Positions 7,591 through 15,022 of a stretch of DNA of 64,000 nt are shown piece by piece. Positions within the stretch are counted from its first letter, which is position 1, and every line of letters begins with the position of its first letter. Position numbers and translations under genes: made by a program. This DNA comes from Bradyrhizobium icense (GTDB taxonomy: Bacteria; Pseudomonadota; Alphaproteobacteria; Rhizobiales; Xanthobacteraceae). The DNA lies in the NCBI RefSeq assembly GCF_001693385.1, contig NZ_CP016428.1, forward strand, positions 2,480,001 through 2,544,000. The letters are read 5' to 3'. The notes beneath the pieces are model-generated. The model searched no databases. It worked only from the letters and a program-made list of their open reading frames with translations, and was not told where the DNA came from.

Positions 7591-9260
7591 GTCCGCTTTG
7601 GGTCTTGGTTGTGTGCAAACCGATAGGTCGGCACGCGGCCGTGGTCGGCAGGCGGCCGATGTTCTCGCGTCGGATCGTCCAATGACGGCCAAAGTGGGTA
7701 TCGCGACGCGGTATTACGCTTTTCGACGCACTTTCCGACCTTCAGGTGGCGCGGATGGCTGCAATCAGGCTCGGTTTGCCGACGATGTTCATCACCCGTG
7801 TGAGGTTATAGGCGAGAACATGCAGCGCCATCTCAGCGGCGACATTCCGTAGGCGCTTCATCAGGAAGTGGCTCGCACCCATACGGGCTTTGATCGTGCC
7901 GAAGGGATGCTCGACCGTCTCGCGCCGCGTCCGCATGGCGTCGGGATTGGAATCGAGCCGTCTCTGGACCTCCTCGACCACATGCTCATGCTCCCAGCGC
8001 GTGATGCGGCGCTCCTTGGACGGCGTACAATGGCTCTTGATCGCGCAGCTCTGGCACGCCGCTGTCGACCAGTACCGGCGCAGCGTCATTCCATGCTCGA
8101 TGTTGGTGTAGTGATAGGACAGCAGCTGGCCGGATGGGCAGCGGTAGACGTCCGCATCAGGCAGGTAGGCGAAGTCCTGTTTGCCGAACCGGCCCTCAGC
8201 CTTGGCGTTCGACGTCATGGGCTTGGGCAAGGTGACTGCAACGCCAGCCTCTTCGCAGGCTAATATCTCTTCTCCGTCGAAGTAGCCACGGTCGGCGACG
8301 GCCTCGAGTTTGTCCACTTCGAGCACTTCTTTGGCTTGTTTCGACATCCGAGCAAGCTGCCCACGGTCGTTGCCGACGTTTATGACCTCGTGCGTAACAA
8401 TCAGATGGTGTTCGGTGTCCACAGCGACCTGGACATTGTAGCCGACGACGCCCGATCCGCGTCCGCTGGTGGCCATCGAACGGGCATCCGGATCGGTGAG
8501 CGATATCTGTTGATCCGGCGTGTTACGCATCTGCGCATCAAGCACTTCCAGGCGGCCCATCTCCTGCTTCAGCCGAGCGATCTTTTCCTTGATCCTCGTT
8601 GTCTTGATGATGATCGCTTCCGAAGGCTCCTGCCGATCGGCGCTATCGAGTTGACGCAGATATCGACCGACGCTTTCCTCGATCTGCGCCATCCGCCTCG
8701 CCATCTTGGCATGCGTGAAGTTGCGATCGCGGTTGTTCACCGCCTTGAACTTGCTGCCGTCAATCGCGACGCTCGGGGTCTGCAACAGGCCCATTTGCCG
8801 GCATAGCGCAACGAACTTCGCGCAAACCTTCCGGATCGCCGCGCCATTGTCCTTCCGGAAATCGGCGATCGTCTTGTGATCGGGAGCCAGGCGGCCGATC
8901 AGCCACATCACCTCGACATTCCGGCACGCCTCACGTTCCAGGCGCCGACTGGATTGCACCCGATTGAGATAACCGTAGATGTAAAGCTTCAGAAGGACTG
9001 CCGGATGATAGGAGGGCCGGCCCGTCTCCTTGGCGATCACACGCTCAAACCCCAGTCCATGCAGGTCGAGCGCCTCGACGAACACATCGATCACATGGAC
9101 CGCGTTGTCCTCGCTTACCCAATCCTCCAGGCATTCCGGCAAGAGCGTCAGCTGGGATCTGTCCGCGCCTTCAACGAAGCGTCCCATCCGTATCCCCCAT
9201 CAGGAAACGGAGGAATCGTACCTGACTCGTGGCTTTTCACACAGCCAGGGTCAGGAGCGT
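7591..9260 (-). mobile_element. IS1182-family insertion sequence, copy B
   Basis: Bounded by imperfect inverted repeats: left about 7594-7620 (cgctttgggtcttggttgtg then tgcaaac) and right about 9233-9260, whose reverse complement reads cgctcctgaccctggctgtg then tgaaaag. The right end is nearly identical to that of copy A (3121-3146). One transposase occupies the element, in the same orientation as copy A. The exact ends are not resolved because no clear target duplication was found. Confidence 0.7.
7742..9187 (-). CDS. IS1182-family transposase
   Basis: A 481-residue DDE transposase, a close relative of the one at 1635-3074. Long blocks are identical (for example GRPSYHP, KLYIYGYLNRVQSSRRLERE, IDGSKFKAVNNRDRNF and ATSGRGSGVVGYNVQVAVD), while the linker and the C-terminus differ at many positions. 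It is therefore a related but separate element, not a recent duplicate. The DDE residues are visible in IDGSKF, VADRGYFDG and RRETVEHPFGTIKARMG. The gene is intact with no internal stop. Confidence 0.9.
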   Translation of the reverse strand: MGRFVEGADRSQLTLLPECLEDWVSEDNAVHVIDVFVEALDLHGLGFERVIAKETGRPSYHPAVLLKLYIYGYLNRVQSSRRLEREACRNVEVMWLIGRLAPDHKTIADFRKDNGAAIRKVCAKFVALCRQMGLLQTPSVAIDGSKFKAVNNRDRNFTHAKMARRMAQIEESVGRYLRQLDSADRQEPSEAIIIKTTRIKEKIARLKQEMGRLEVLDAQMRNTPDQQISLTDPDARSMATSGRGSGVVGYNVQVAVDTEHHLIVTHEVINVGNDRGQLARMSKQAKEVLEVDKLEAVADRGYFDGEEILACEEAGVAVTLPKPMTSNAKAEGRFGKQDFAYLPDADVYRCPSGQLLSYHYTNIEHGMTLRRYWSTAACQSCAIKSHCTPSKERRITRWEHEHVVEEVQRRLDSNPDAMRTRRETVEHPFGTIKARMGASHFLMKRLRNVAAEMALHVLAYNLTRVMNIVGKPSLIAAIRAT

Positions 9261-9447
9261 CGGTTTGACTGTGTGTCGTCGACGTCCGCTCTACCCCCGT
9301 CAACGACCATCGGCAGGTCGGCCCGGCAGGTTCGTTCGTGCCAATGGGCGACATCGCTGGTCGATATGAAAGAGACCGCCAACTGAGGCGGCCTCTGAAT
9401 GAAGGAGCTGTCGTTCGTTGGCAACAGAGTCCTGCCGTCGAGAGCGG

Positions 9448-9717
9448 CTATTTTCGGCCGGGTGGGCCGATATGATAGTGGTTCGAGTCTCCGAATCCGT
9501 AGCCTGGACGTGAACCGCCCTTACCGCCCTTGCCTCCCGAGCCAGCTGAGCCGGCTATAGCACGCGAATCCAGGCTCGTGCCGAGGAGGAGAGTTATTGC
9601 CGGTGGCGTGACGACCGCAAACCGGCCGGCCTTCTTAAGAAATTCGCGGCGCGCCTGATCTTCCGATTCAAGAGGTTCGCGCGCGCTCTCTGGATCTCTT
9701 TCATTCTTCATCGTCAT
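9448..9717 (-). CDS. small Tat-like peptide with Gly-rich tail
   Basis: An 89-residue protein starting MTMKNERD, with GGAGGAG seven bases before the ATG. An acidic, hydrophilic N-terminus leads to ARREFLKKAGRFAVVTPPAI then a short hydrophobic run, which looks like a twin-arginine or signal-anchor motif (RREFLKK) but lies unusually deep, near residue 28. After that comes a Gly/Ser/Lys-rich stretch (GSAGSGGKGGKGGSRPG) and a tail with DSNHYHIGPPGRK. I have seen this N-terminal block in short alphaproteobacterial proteins that travel with peptide-modification genes, but that memory is not strong. Here it is an orphan between two insertion sequences. Confidence 0.6.
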   Translation of the reverse strand: MTMKNERDPESAREPLESEDQARREFLKKAGRFAVVTPPAITLLLGTSLDSRAIAGSAGSGGKGGKGGSRPGYGFGDSNHYHIGPPGRK

Positions 9718-10075
9718 GGCGGCACTCCTCCGACCTGCTTGAAGATCGGTAAAACTAATACATCCGCTACAACGTTCCATTGCCCAAGAGGGGTACCCCG
9801 CAGAACTGAGCCCGACAGCCATAAGCTCCAAGCTCACTCGGCTGAAATCGGATAATTAACTTGGGGACATGCCGGGCCGGATTGCGAAGAAGCTTTTCCG
9901 AGTCCTGTGCGTCAAGTTCGTCAGGGAATCAGTTTGAGCGCGGCGAGCAATTGTCTTCCAAGAATGAAGGGTTCCAATTTAGAGGAACAGGTCAGCAGCA
10001 CGATCGTTTTGTGGGCGTGGCCGCATGACATTGTCCGCTCCAGGGTCAAATGCCAAATTCCCGAGTGACCAGCGC

Positions 10076-11616
10076 ATGTCTGCTTTTGCCTCGATTCTGT
10101 TGAAAAAGTCGGCAGTAGTTTCGTCGTGAGCACCCACTGTTCCGCGGACGAGCTGGGGTGGTTGACCTCACGCGGGCGTCAGCGCGGGCATCGGGATCAG
10201 CTTGGCCATCTTACGGAGGTTCTGAGCGGTGGCAGCGAGGGTGAACTCGTCACGCGCGCCGTTCGGGCCCCTTAGCCGCAGCCGGTCGAGCTTGAGAATG
10301 CGCTTGAGGTGCGCGAACAGCATCTCGATCTTCTTCCGGAGCCGGCGCGAAGTGCGGCCCTCCCATGATCTTGCGATCTCGCGCGCCAAGTCGCGAGCGC
10401 CCTCGTAGACCGAGCGCGGCACTTTCCGGGCCGGAGTGTTGGGGCAACACCTGCTTCTCAGAGAGCATGCTTGACAATCGTGCTTGCTCGCACGGTAGAG
10501 GATCGTCGCCTCATCGTTCACTGGCGTCCCTGTGGTGGTGAGGGTTTTGCCACCGGGGCAACGATAGACGTCCCCGGCATGGTCATAGATGAAGTCCTCG
10601 CGCGAGAAGGTCCCGTCCGTGCGGGCCGACTTGTCAAAGACGGTCACGTGCGGCTCGATCCCATGGTCGTAGAACAGCCACCCAAGCATCTCGGCCGAGC
10701 CATAGGCGCTGTCCCCGAGAAGCCGGCTTGGATAGAGGTCGAACCGTTCGAGCGAACGTTGGATCATGCGCTTGGCGGCCAACACTTCCGCCTGGCGGAT
10801 TGCCGTGGTCGCCTCGACATCAACGATGATCGCGTTATCGATGTCGACCAGGTAGTTCGTCGAGTAGGCGAAGAAGGCTTGACCGCCGTGCGCCCCCGTC
10901 CAACGCGCCGCCGGGTCCGAGGGCGACACGAACTTCGGCGTGACCTCGGTCGCTGCTCCGAAGGCGGCATCATCGAGGACAGCCAGATACTCATCTATCG
11001 CCCGGCATGCCGCCTCCGGTGGAAGTCCCTTGTCGCCTTCGATTCCCTTCTGTCGATTGGCATCCGCCTTGATCAGGCTCGCGTCGACTGCGAACCCTTC
11101 GCCACCGACCAGCCGCTCCCGGATACAGCGGCGCAAGACGATCTCGAATACACGACGGAAGAGATCGCTCTCACGGAAGCGACCGTGCCTGTTCTTCGAG
11201 AACGTCGAGTGATCGGGGACAGCCCCGTCCAGACCCAGCCGACAAAACCAGCGGTACGCCAGATTGAGGTGGACTTCATCGCAGAGGCGCCGCTCCGATC
11301 GTATGCCGAAGCAATAGCCGATTAGGAGCATCCTGATCATCAGCTCGGGATCGATCGAAGGCCGTCCGATGTTGCTGTAGAACGGCGCCAGTTCCCGTCG
11401 CAGCTCCTCAAGCTCTACGAACCTATCGATTGATCGGAGCAGGTGGTCGGCCGGGACATGCCTTTCGAGCGAGAACTCATAGAACAACGCAGCCTGTTCG
11501 ACTTGCCGGTGTCCCATCATGATCTTCAGTCCTGCCAATTTAGACAGACTGAATCACTGATATCTCTGCGTCGCAACAGCCGCCTTTTTCAACAGAATCG
11601 CCTCAAAAGCAGACAT
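10076..11616 (-). mobile_element. insertion sequence C, DDE type
   Basis: Nearly perfect long terminal inverted repeats define the element. The left end (10076-10114) reads atgtctgcttttgcctcgat and continues ctgttgaaaaagtcggc; the reverse complement of the right end (11577-11616) reads atgtctgcttttgaggcgat and continues ctgttgaaaaaggcggc. One transposase occupies it. The right end stops eight bases short of the LysR stop codon at 11625, so insertion occurred at the very end of, or just after, that gene. Confidence 0.85.
10168..11520 (-). CDS. DDE transposase, IS1182/IS5-like
   Basis: A 450-residue transposase. It has the N-terminal DUF772-type domain (SIDRFVELEELRRELAPFYS, GRPSIDPELMIRMLLIGYCF, RRLCDEVHLNLAYRWFCRLG), then VDASLIKADAN with the first catalytic Asp, a spacer, LLGDSAYGSAEMLGWLF with the second Asp, a Cys-rich segment (CQACSLRSRCC) and a C-terminal KKIEMLFAHLKRILKLDRLR block with the Glu. 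The start at 11520 is the first ATG with AGGA upstream; the frame opens six codons earlier at a TTG. It is only distantly related to the transposases at 1635 and 7742. Confidence 0.88.
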   Translation of the reverse strand: MMGHRQVEQAALFYEFSLERHVPADHLLRSIDRFVELEELRRELAPFYSNIGRPSIDPELMIRMLLIGYCFGIRSERRLCDEVHLNLAYRWFCRLGLDGAVPDHSTFSKNRHGRFRESDLFRRVFEIVLRRCIRERLVGGEGFAVDASLIKADANRQKGIEGDKGLPPEAACRAIDEYLAVLDDAAFGAATEVTPKFVSPSDPAARWTGAHGGQAFFAYSTNYLVDIDNAIIVDVEATTAIRQAEVLAAKRMIQRSLERFDLYPSRLLGDSAYGSAEMLGWLFYDHGIEPHVTVFDKSARTDGTFSREDFIYDHAGDVYRCPGGKTLTTTGTPVNDEATILYRASKHDCQACSLRSRCCPNTPARKVPRSVYEGARDLAREIARSWEGRTSRRLRKKIEMLFAHLKRILKLDRLRLRGPNGARDEFTLAATAQNLRKMAKLIPMPALTPA

Positions 11617-11624
11617 CTCTCGTT

Positions 11625-12500
11625 TTATAGGTGCACACCCAAGCGCCCGGTCTTGCCCGCCGATTTGACGCGGCCCGCTTTGGGACGCTGGCTCTGCAGT
11701 TTCGCGATGAAGTTCTGCAAAGCTTCCGACGGCGGTCGCGCCGCGCTGTAGGCCAGCCCCACCTCGCGCTTCACGTCGACATCGATCTCGCGCACGGCGA
11801 CATCGGAATTGGCGCGCGCTACGCCTTCGGGAACGATGGCAATGCCGACGCCGGCGGCCACCAGCGCCATCGCCCAGTCTTCGGATTCGGCAATCGCCGC
11901 CGGCTGCCGTGACGCCGATGCAGCGCGGCCAAAAAATTCGCTCTGTTCGCAATGGCAGCGATCGATCATGGCGACGCCGGCGAGATCAGCGGTGCGCAGC
12001 CGCTCCTTCAGCGTCAGCGGATGCGACGGCGGCAGGGCTGCGACGTAACGCTCGACCCAGAGCGGAACGAAATGCTCGTCGGCGCGCAGCAGGTTTTTGG
12101 AAACGATCCGCGCATCCGAAGGCTCATCGACGCCGACGAGGCGAAGCGCGATGTCGGACGTCCCGGTCAGCGGTTTCAGGAGCGCAATGGTTCGCGGCCG
12201 GTCGAGCGTGCGCATCAGGCCGAGCGTCAGCGCGTTCCGCGTCGCAGGCTTTCGGAACAGGTTTTTCGCCGCGTCCGTCTCATCGATGATGCGGCGGGCC
12301 ACCGCGTGGAATTGTTCGGCCGCTTCCGTTGGCGTCATGCCCTTCTTGTGCCGGATGAACAGCGCCGCGCCGAGTTCGGCTTCCAGGTTGGTGATCGCCG
12401 CCGAGATCGAGGGCTGCGAGATGAAGCAGCGCTTGGCGGCCGCCGTCAGGTTGCGCTCGCTGAACACGGCCGCGAAGTAGCGGAGTTCACGGATATCCAT
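11625..12500 (-). CDS. LysR-family transcriptional regulator
   Basis: A 291-residue LysR-type regulator. The N-terminal winged helix is clear: MDIRELRYFAAVFSERNLTA, then AAKRCFISQPSISAAITNLE and ELGAALFIRHKKG. The substrate-binding domain follows to about residue 275, with the usual VAAGVGIAIVPEGVA segment. It is divergent from the metallo-beta-lactamase-fold gene at 12594, with a T-N11-A-type dyad between them, so that gene is its likely target. The last residues (KTGRLGVHL) lie next to the end of an insertion sequence, and the native C-terminus might have been slightly altered by it. Confidence 0.88.
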   Translation of the reverse strand: MDIRELRYFAAVFSERNLTAAAKRCFISQPSISAAITNLEAELGAALFIRHKKGMTPTEAAEQFHAVARRIIDETDAAKNLFRKPATRNALTLGLMRTLDRPRTIALLKPLTGTSDIALRLVGVDEPSDARIVSKNLLRADEHFVPLWVERYVAALPPSHPLTLKERLRTADLAGVAMIDRCHCEQSEFFGRAASASRQPAAIAESEDWAMALVAAGVGIAIVPEGVARANSDVAVREIDVDVKREVGLAYSAARPPSEALQNFIAKLQSQRPKAGRVKSAGKTGRLGVHL

Positions 12501-12510
12501 AGTCTGTTCC

Positions 12511-12528
12511 TATCGGTATTATCAGATA
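12511..12528. promoter_or_regulatory. candidate LysR box
   Basis: The dyad TATC-N10-GATA (tatcggtattatcagata) fits the general LysR T-N11-A pattern. It lies 11 bases from the LysR start and 66 bases from the start of the divergent metallo-beta-lactamase gene, the normal place for a dual autoregulation/activation site. Inferred from position and symmetry. Confidence 0.5.
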
Positions 12529-12593
12529 TCAATATTTTACCTATGGTTTTCTGGATGGCAAGCAAAGCGCCTGACCTCGGAGGAGACCTTGTC

Positions 12594-13451
12594 ATGCGCG
12601 TCCACCATCTCAACACCGGCACCATGTGCCCGATCGGCCGGCGGCTGGTGAACGGCACCGGCAGCATCTTTCAGCGGGCGCGCATGGTGTGCCATTGTCT
12701 GCTGATTGAGACCAATGACGGGCTGGCGCTGGTCGATACCGGCATCGGACTGGGCGACATCGTCAACCCGCCACGGCTGGGACCCAAATGGGTCCGGCAG
12801 ACCACGCCGCGGCTCGATCCGGTCGAGACCGCCGTGCGGCAGGTCGAGGCGCTCGGCTATTCCAAAGGCGACGTGCGCCATCTGTTGCTGACGCATCTCG
12901 ATCGCGATCATGCCGGCGGCATCCCGGATTTTCCGAACGCGAAGGTGCACGTCCATCGCCGCGAGTACGATATGGCGGTGACCGGCCGGACGCCCGCACC
13001 GAAGGGCCGCTATATCACTGCGCAATGGGAGCATGGTCCGCAATGGTCGTTCTATGGGGAAGGCGGCGAAGACTGGTTCGGCTTCAAGGGCGTGCGCGCG
13101 CTCGGCGACCGCGAGCCTGATATCCTGATGATCCCGCTGCCGGGCCACACGCTCGGCCATTGCGGCATCGCCGTGCGGACAAAGGACAAATGGCTGCTGC
13201 ACGCGGGCGATGCCTATTTTTTCTATGGCCAGATCCAGGCTTCGCCGCGGGTGCCGCTGGTGCTCGGCATGTTTCAGCGCCGCGGCGATATGGATCGCGC
13301 CATGCGGATCGAAAACCAGGAGAGGTTACGATCGCTCAAGGCCAATCACGGCGATGCCGTGACCATCTTCAACAGCCACGACCCCGTGGACTACGAGAAT
13401 TGCCGCTGCGGCCAACACCAGCAAGCGCCGGCTCACGCCAGGGCAGGATGA
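12594..13451 (+). CDS. metallo-beta-lactamase-fold hydrolase, AHL-lactonase-like
   Basis: A 285-residue MBL-fold protein. The metal site is written LLLTHLDRDHAGGIPDF (H-x-D-x-D-H, with Asp where classical enzymes have the middle His), then VHVHRREYD, LPGHTLGHCG, LHAGDAYFF and a late NSHD. N-acyl-homoserine-lactone lactonases have this arrangement and the same opening style (HHLNTGTMCP, then a CHCLLIETNDGLALVDTGIG segment), so a lactone or ester substrate is plausible but not shown. The start at 12594 follows GGAGGAG; the open frame extends much further upstream but there it is only the reverse of the LysR gene. Probably controlled by that LysR. Confidence 0.85.
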   Translation: MRVHHLNTGTMCPIGRRLVNGTGSIFQRARMVCHCLLIETNDGLALVDTGIGLGDIVNPPRLGPKWVRQTTPRLDPVETAVRQVEALGYSKGDVRHLLLTHLDRDHAGGIPDFPNAKVHVHRREYDMAVTGRTPAPKGRYITAQWEHGPQWSFYGEGGEDWFGFKGVRALGDREPDILMIPLPGHTLGHCGIAVRTKDKWLLHAGDAYFFYGQIQASPRVPLVLGMFQRRGDMDRAMRIENQERLRSLKANHGDAVTIFNSHDPVDYENCRCGQHQQAPAHARAG

Positions 13452-13479
13452 GATTAGGTTGGGCGTGATGACGGACCAT

Positions 13480-13617
13480 CTCGTGCCCCGGACGTAAGCG
13501 GCGTGAGTGCTGCGGGCCGGGGCCCATTCTACTTTGCATGGGGTTGTTTTCGCGATTTTGTGTCTGGGCCCTGCCGTGTACCGCCGAAGAGTATCTGCAC
13601 TGCGTCCGGGACACGAG
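13480..13617. repeat. interspersed palindromic repeat
   Basis: Arms ctcgtgccccggacg (13480-13494) and cgtccgggacacgag (about 13603-13617) are inverted copies with one mismatch, enclosing about 110 bases. Elements with ctcgtgccccggac ends and a similar body are familiar in Bradyrhizobium and Rhodopseudomonas intergenic DNA. It lies between the 3' ends of the metallo-beta-lactamase gene and the DUF1254 gene, where a long hairpin could also stop transcription from both sides. Confidence 0.65.
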
Positions 13618-13680
13618 ATCGTTAGCTTCGCGCGAATGGCGAATCGATTCGACCCCAACCCATCCCGCTCGAGGACGTGA

Positions 13681-14295
13681 TCAGCGCTTGGACCGCGGCG
13701 CAGGTGCAGGCGCGGGCGCGGCCGGCTCGGGTTGCTTCGCCGGCACCGGCTCGGTCTCTACGGTGCAACGCGACGCCGCGAGCGCGGCTTGCGCTTGCGG
13801 CATCAGGCCGGGCTCCGGCGCCAAAGCCTTGAGCACGATCAGGCCCGTCGTGGTGGGAGAGTCGATGATCAGCCGGTCGGCGGCGGTGACTTCCTCATCT
13901 TCCGGCAATTCGGAATGCTGCTCTTCCGTCATCAGGTCGAGCTCGATCACCTTGCGGCCGGCCGAGCGGTCGTTGATGGCGTAGTAGGCGACCTCGTTGC
14001 GCGTGTAGAACGACACGGACGTATAGGCTTGGCTGACCGGCACCGTGAGCTTCAGCGGGCCGTCGGTGAGGTCATAGCGGCAGATGGCAACCGCAAAGGC
14101 CGGGTCCATGAATGGCATCGGCGCGTTGTTCGGTTCGGCGAGCGGCAGCGCCGTGACGGCGTTCTCTTTGGTCATCGGCGTCAGCCGCGAATAGGCGTCT
14201 TGCGTCGCGATGCGCGGCAGCGCCAGCACGCTGACGAGATGCACCACGCCGCCTAGCAGCACGCCTGCGATGATGGTGAACAGCAGCCGGATCAT
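13681..14295 (-). CDS. DUF1254 domain protein
   Basis: A 204-residue protein with a single N-terminal membrane anchor (MIRLLFTIIAGVLLGGVVHL) and a periplasmic DUF1254-type domain containing PMPFMDPAFAVAICRYDL and the TSVSFYTRNEVAYYAINDR segment. The C-terminus is a Pro/Ala-rich tail (EPAAPAPAPAPR). It overlaps the upstream DUF1214 gene by four bases (ATGA), so the two are translationally coupled. In larger proteins DUF1254 and DUF1214 are fused in one chain; here they are split into two anchored subunits. The function of the family is not established. Confidence 0.8.
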   Translation of the reverse strand: MIRLLFTIIAGVLLGGVVHLVSVLALPRIATQDAYSRLTPMTKENAVTALPLAEPNNAPMPFMDPAFAVAICRYDLTDGPLKLTVPVSQAYTSVSFYTRNEVAYYAINDRSAGRKVIELDLMTEEQHSELPEDEEVTAADRLIIDSPTTTGLIVLKALAPEPGLMPQAQAALAASRCTVETEPVPAKQPEPAAPAPAPAPRSKR

Positions 14296-14870
14296 GGGCA
14301 GTTCACCGTGGTGATGGCGGGCATCGGCGCGTCGCGCTGCGTGCGCGTCGCAACGCCGACCGGCGTATCGTAAAGCCGCAGCATCAGCGCGTAGCGCTCG
14401 ATGCCGCCGGTCGGCAGCCAGTTGCCGGCCCGCGAGCGCGCCGCCACCCGGATCTCGAACCCGCCGTCGGAGCCGCGGACGATTTCCTGGCTGGTGAAGC
14501 CGTAGCGTTGCAGCGAATTGGCGACCAGATGCCCCTTGCGGTCGAACAGCGTCAGCGTCCAGAACCGGGCCGCCGGCGTCACCCCGCTAACGATGACGTC
14601 GCAGCGCCCGTCGAGCGGCTTATTCTTGTCGTCGGTGGTGGCCGTGAAGGCGATGCCGTCGCCTGTGCCAACGGGCAATTCGCCGCTGCGGGCAATCGAG
14701 GCGCGCGAATAGGGATCGATTTCGGAACTGCCGGCCTTGGGCCGCGCGGTCCAGGCGCCGATCGTGAGCGTGCCGAGATCGGTGCCGCGCGTCGCCGTCA
14801 GGTAGGTCGAGCCGAGACCCACGGCCGTGGCAAGCGCCAATGCCAGCAAGGTGATGAAGATCAGCCGCAC
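14292..14870 (-). CDS. DUF1214 domain protein
   Basis: A 192-residue protein with an N-terminal anchor or signal (MRLIFITLLALALATAVGLG) and a DUF1214 domain: ASIARSGELPVGTGDGIAFT, then PLDGRCDVIVSG, RFWTLTLFDRKGHLVAN and NWLPTGG, the characteristic block of this family. It starts at a GTG without a strong ribosome-binding site. It is first of the coupled DUF1214-DUF1254 pair, so the two products probably form one periplasmic complex. The wider family is often annotated as cell-envelope related, but no reaction is known. Confidence 0.82.
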   Translation of the reverse strand: MRLIFITLLALALATAVGLGSTYLTATRGTDLGTLTIGAWTARPKAGSSEIDPYSRASIARSGELPVGTGDGIAFTATTDDKNKPLDGRCDVIVSGVTPAARFWTLTLFDRKGHLVANSLQRYGFTSQEIVRGSDGGFEIRVAARSRAGNWLPTGGIERYALMLRLYDTPVGVATRTQRDAPMPAITTVNCP

Positions 14871-14951
14871 AGGCCAGTGCTCCGAAATCTCACGGCATCA
14901 GATTCCGCTTGAACCGGCTTCATCCGAAACCTGAAGCGCTTCTCTTTGCTT

Positions 14952-15020
14952 GAGCATGTCGGCGCAGGCGCTTTGCGTCTGTTCCGAGGAAAGCCGGTTA
15001 AGATTCTGCCGGATCATGCT
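14952..15020. repeat. REP-like intergenic repeat
   Basis: The segment opens with tgagcatg and closes with ggatcatgct, with gaggaaagccggtt between. This is the gagcatga...atcatgct type of short palindromic repeat widespread between Bradyrhizobium genes. Another, better preserved copy lies at 31792-31867. It separates the DUF1214 start from the penicillin-binding protein stop. Confidence 0.5.
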
Positions 15021-15022
15021 TT

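Noticed and set aside
9354-9400. A small inverted repeat (gaccgcc...ggcggcc) as a terminator
   Set aside because: The stem is only about six bases, no gene ends there on the matching strand, and no T-run follows in a useful direction.
9921-10133. A possible 70-residue protein beside insertion sequence C
   Set aside because: Its N-terminal part is the terminal inverted repeat of the element; nothing else supports it.
11952-12593. N-terminal extension of the metallo-beta-lactamase gene
   Set aside because: The extra 214 codons are antisense to the LysR gene and the intergenic operator; a GGAGGAG site supports the start at 12594.
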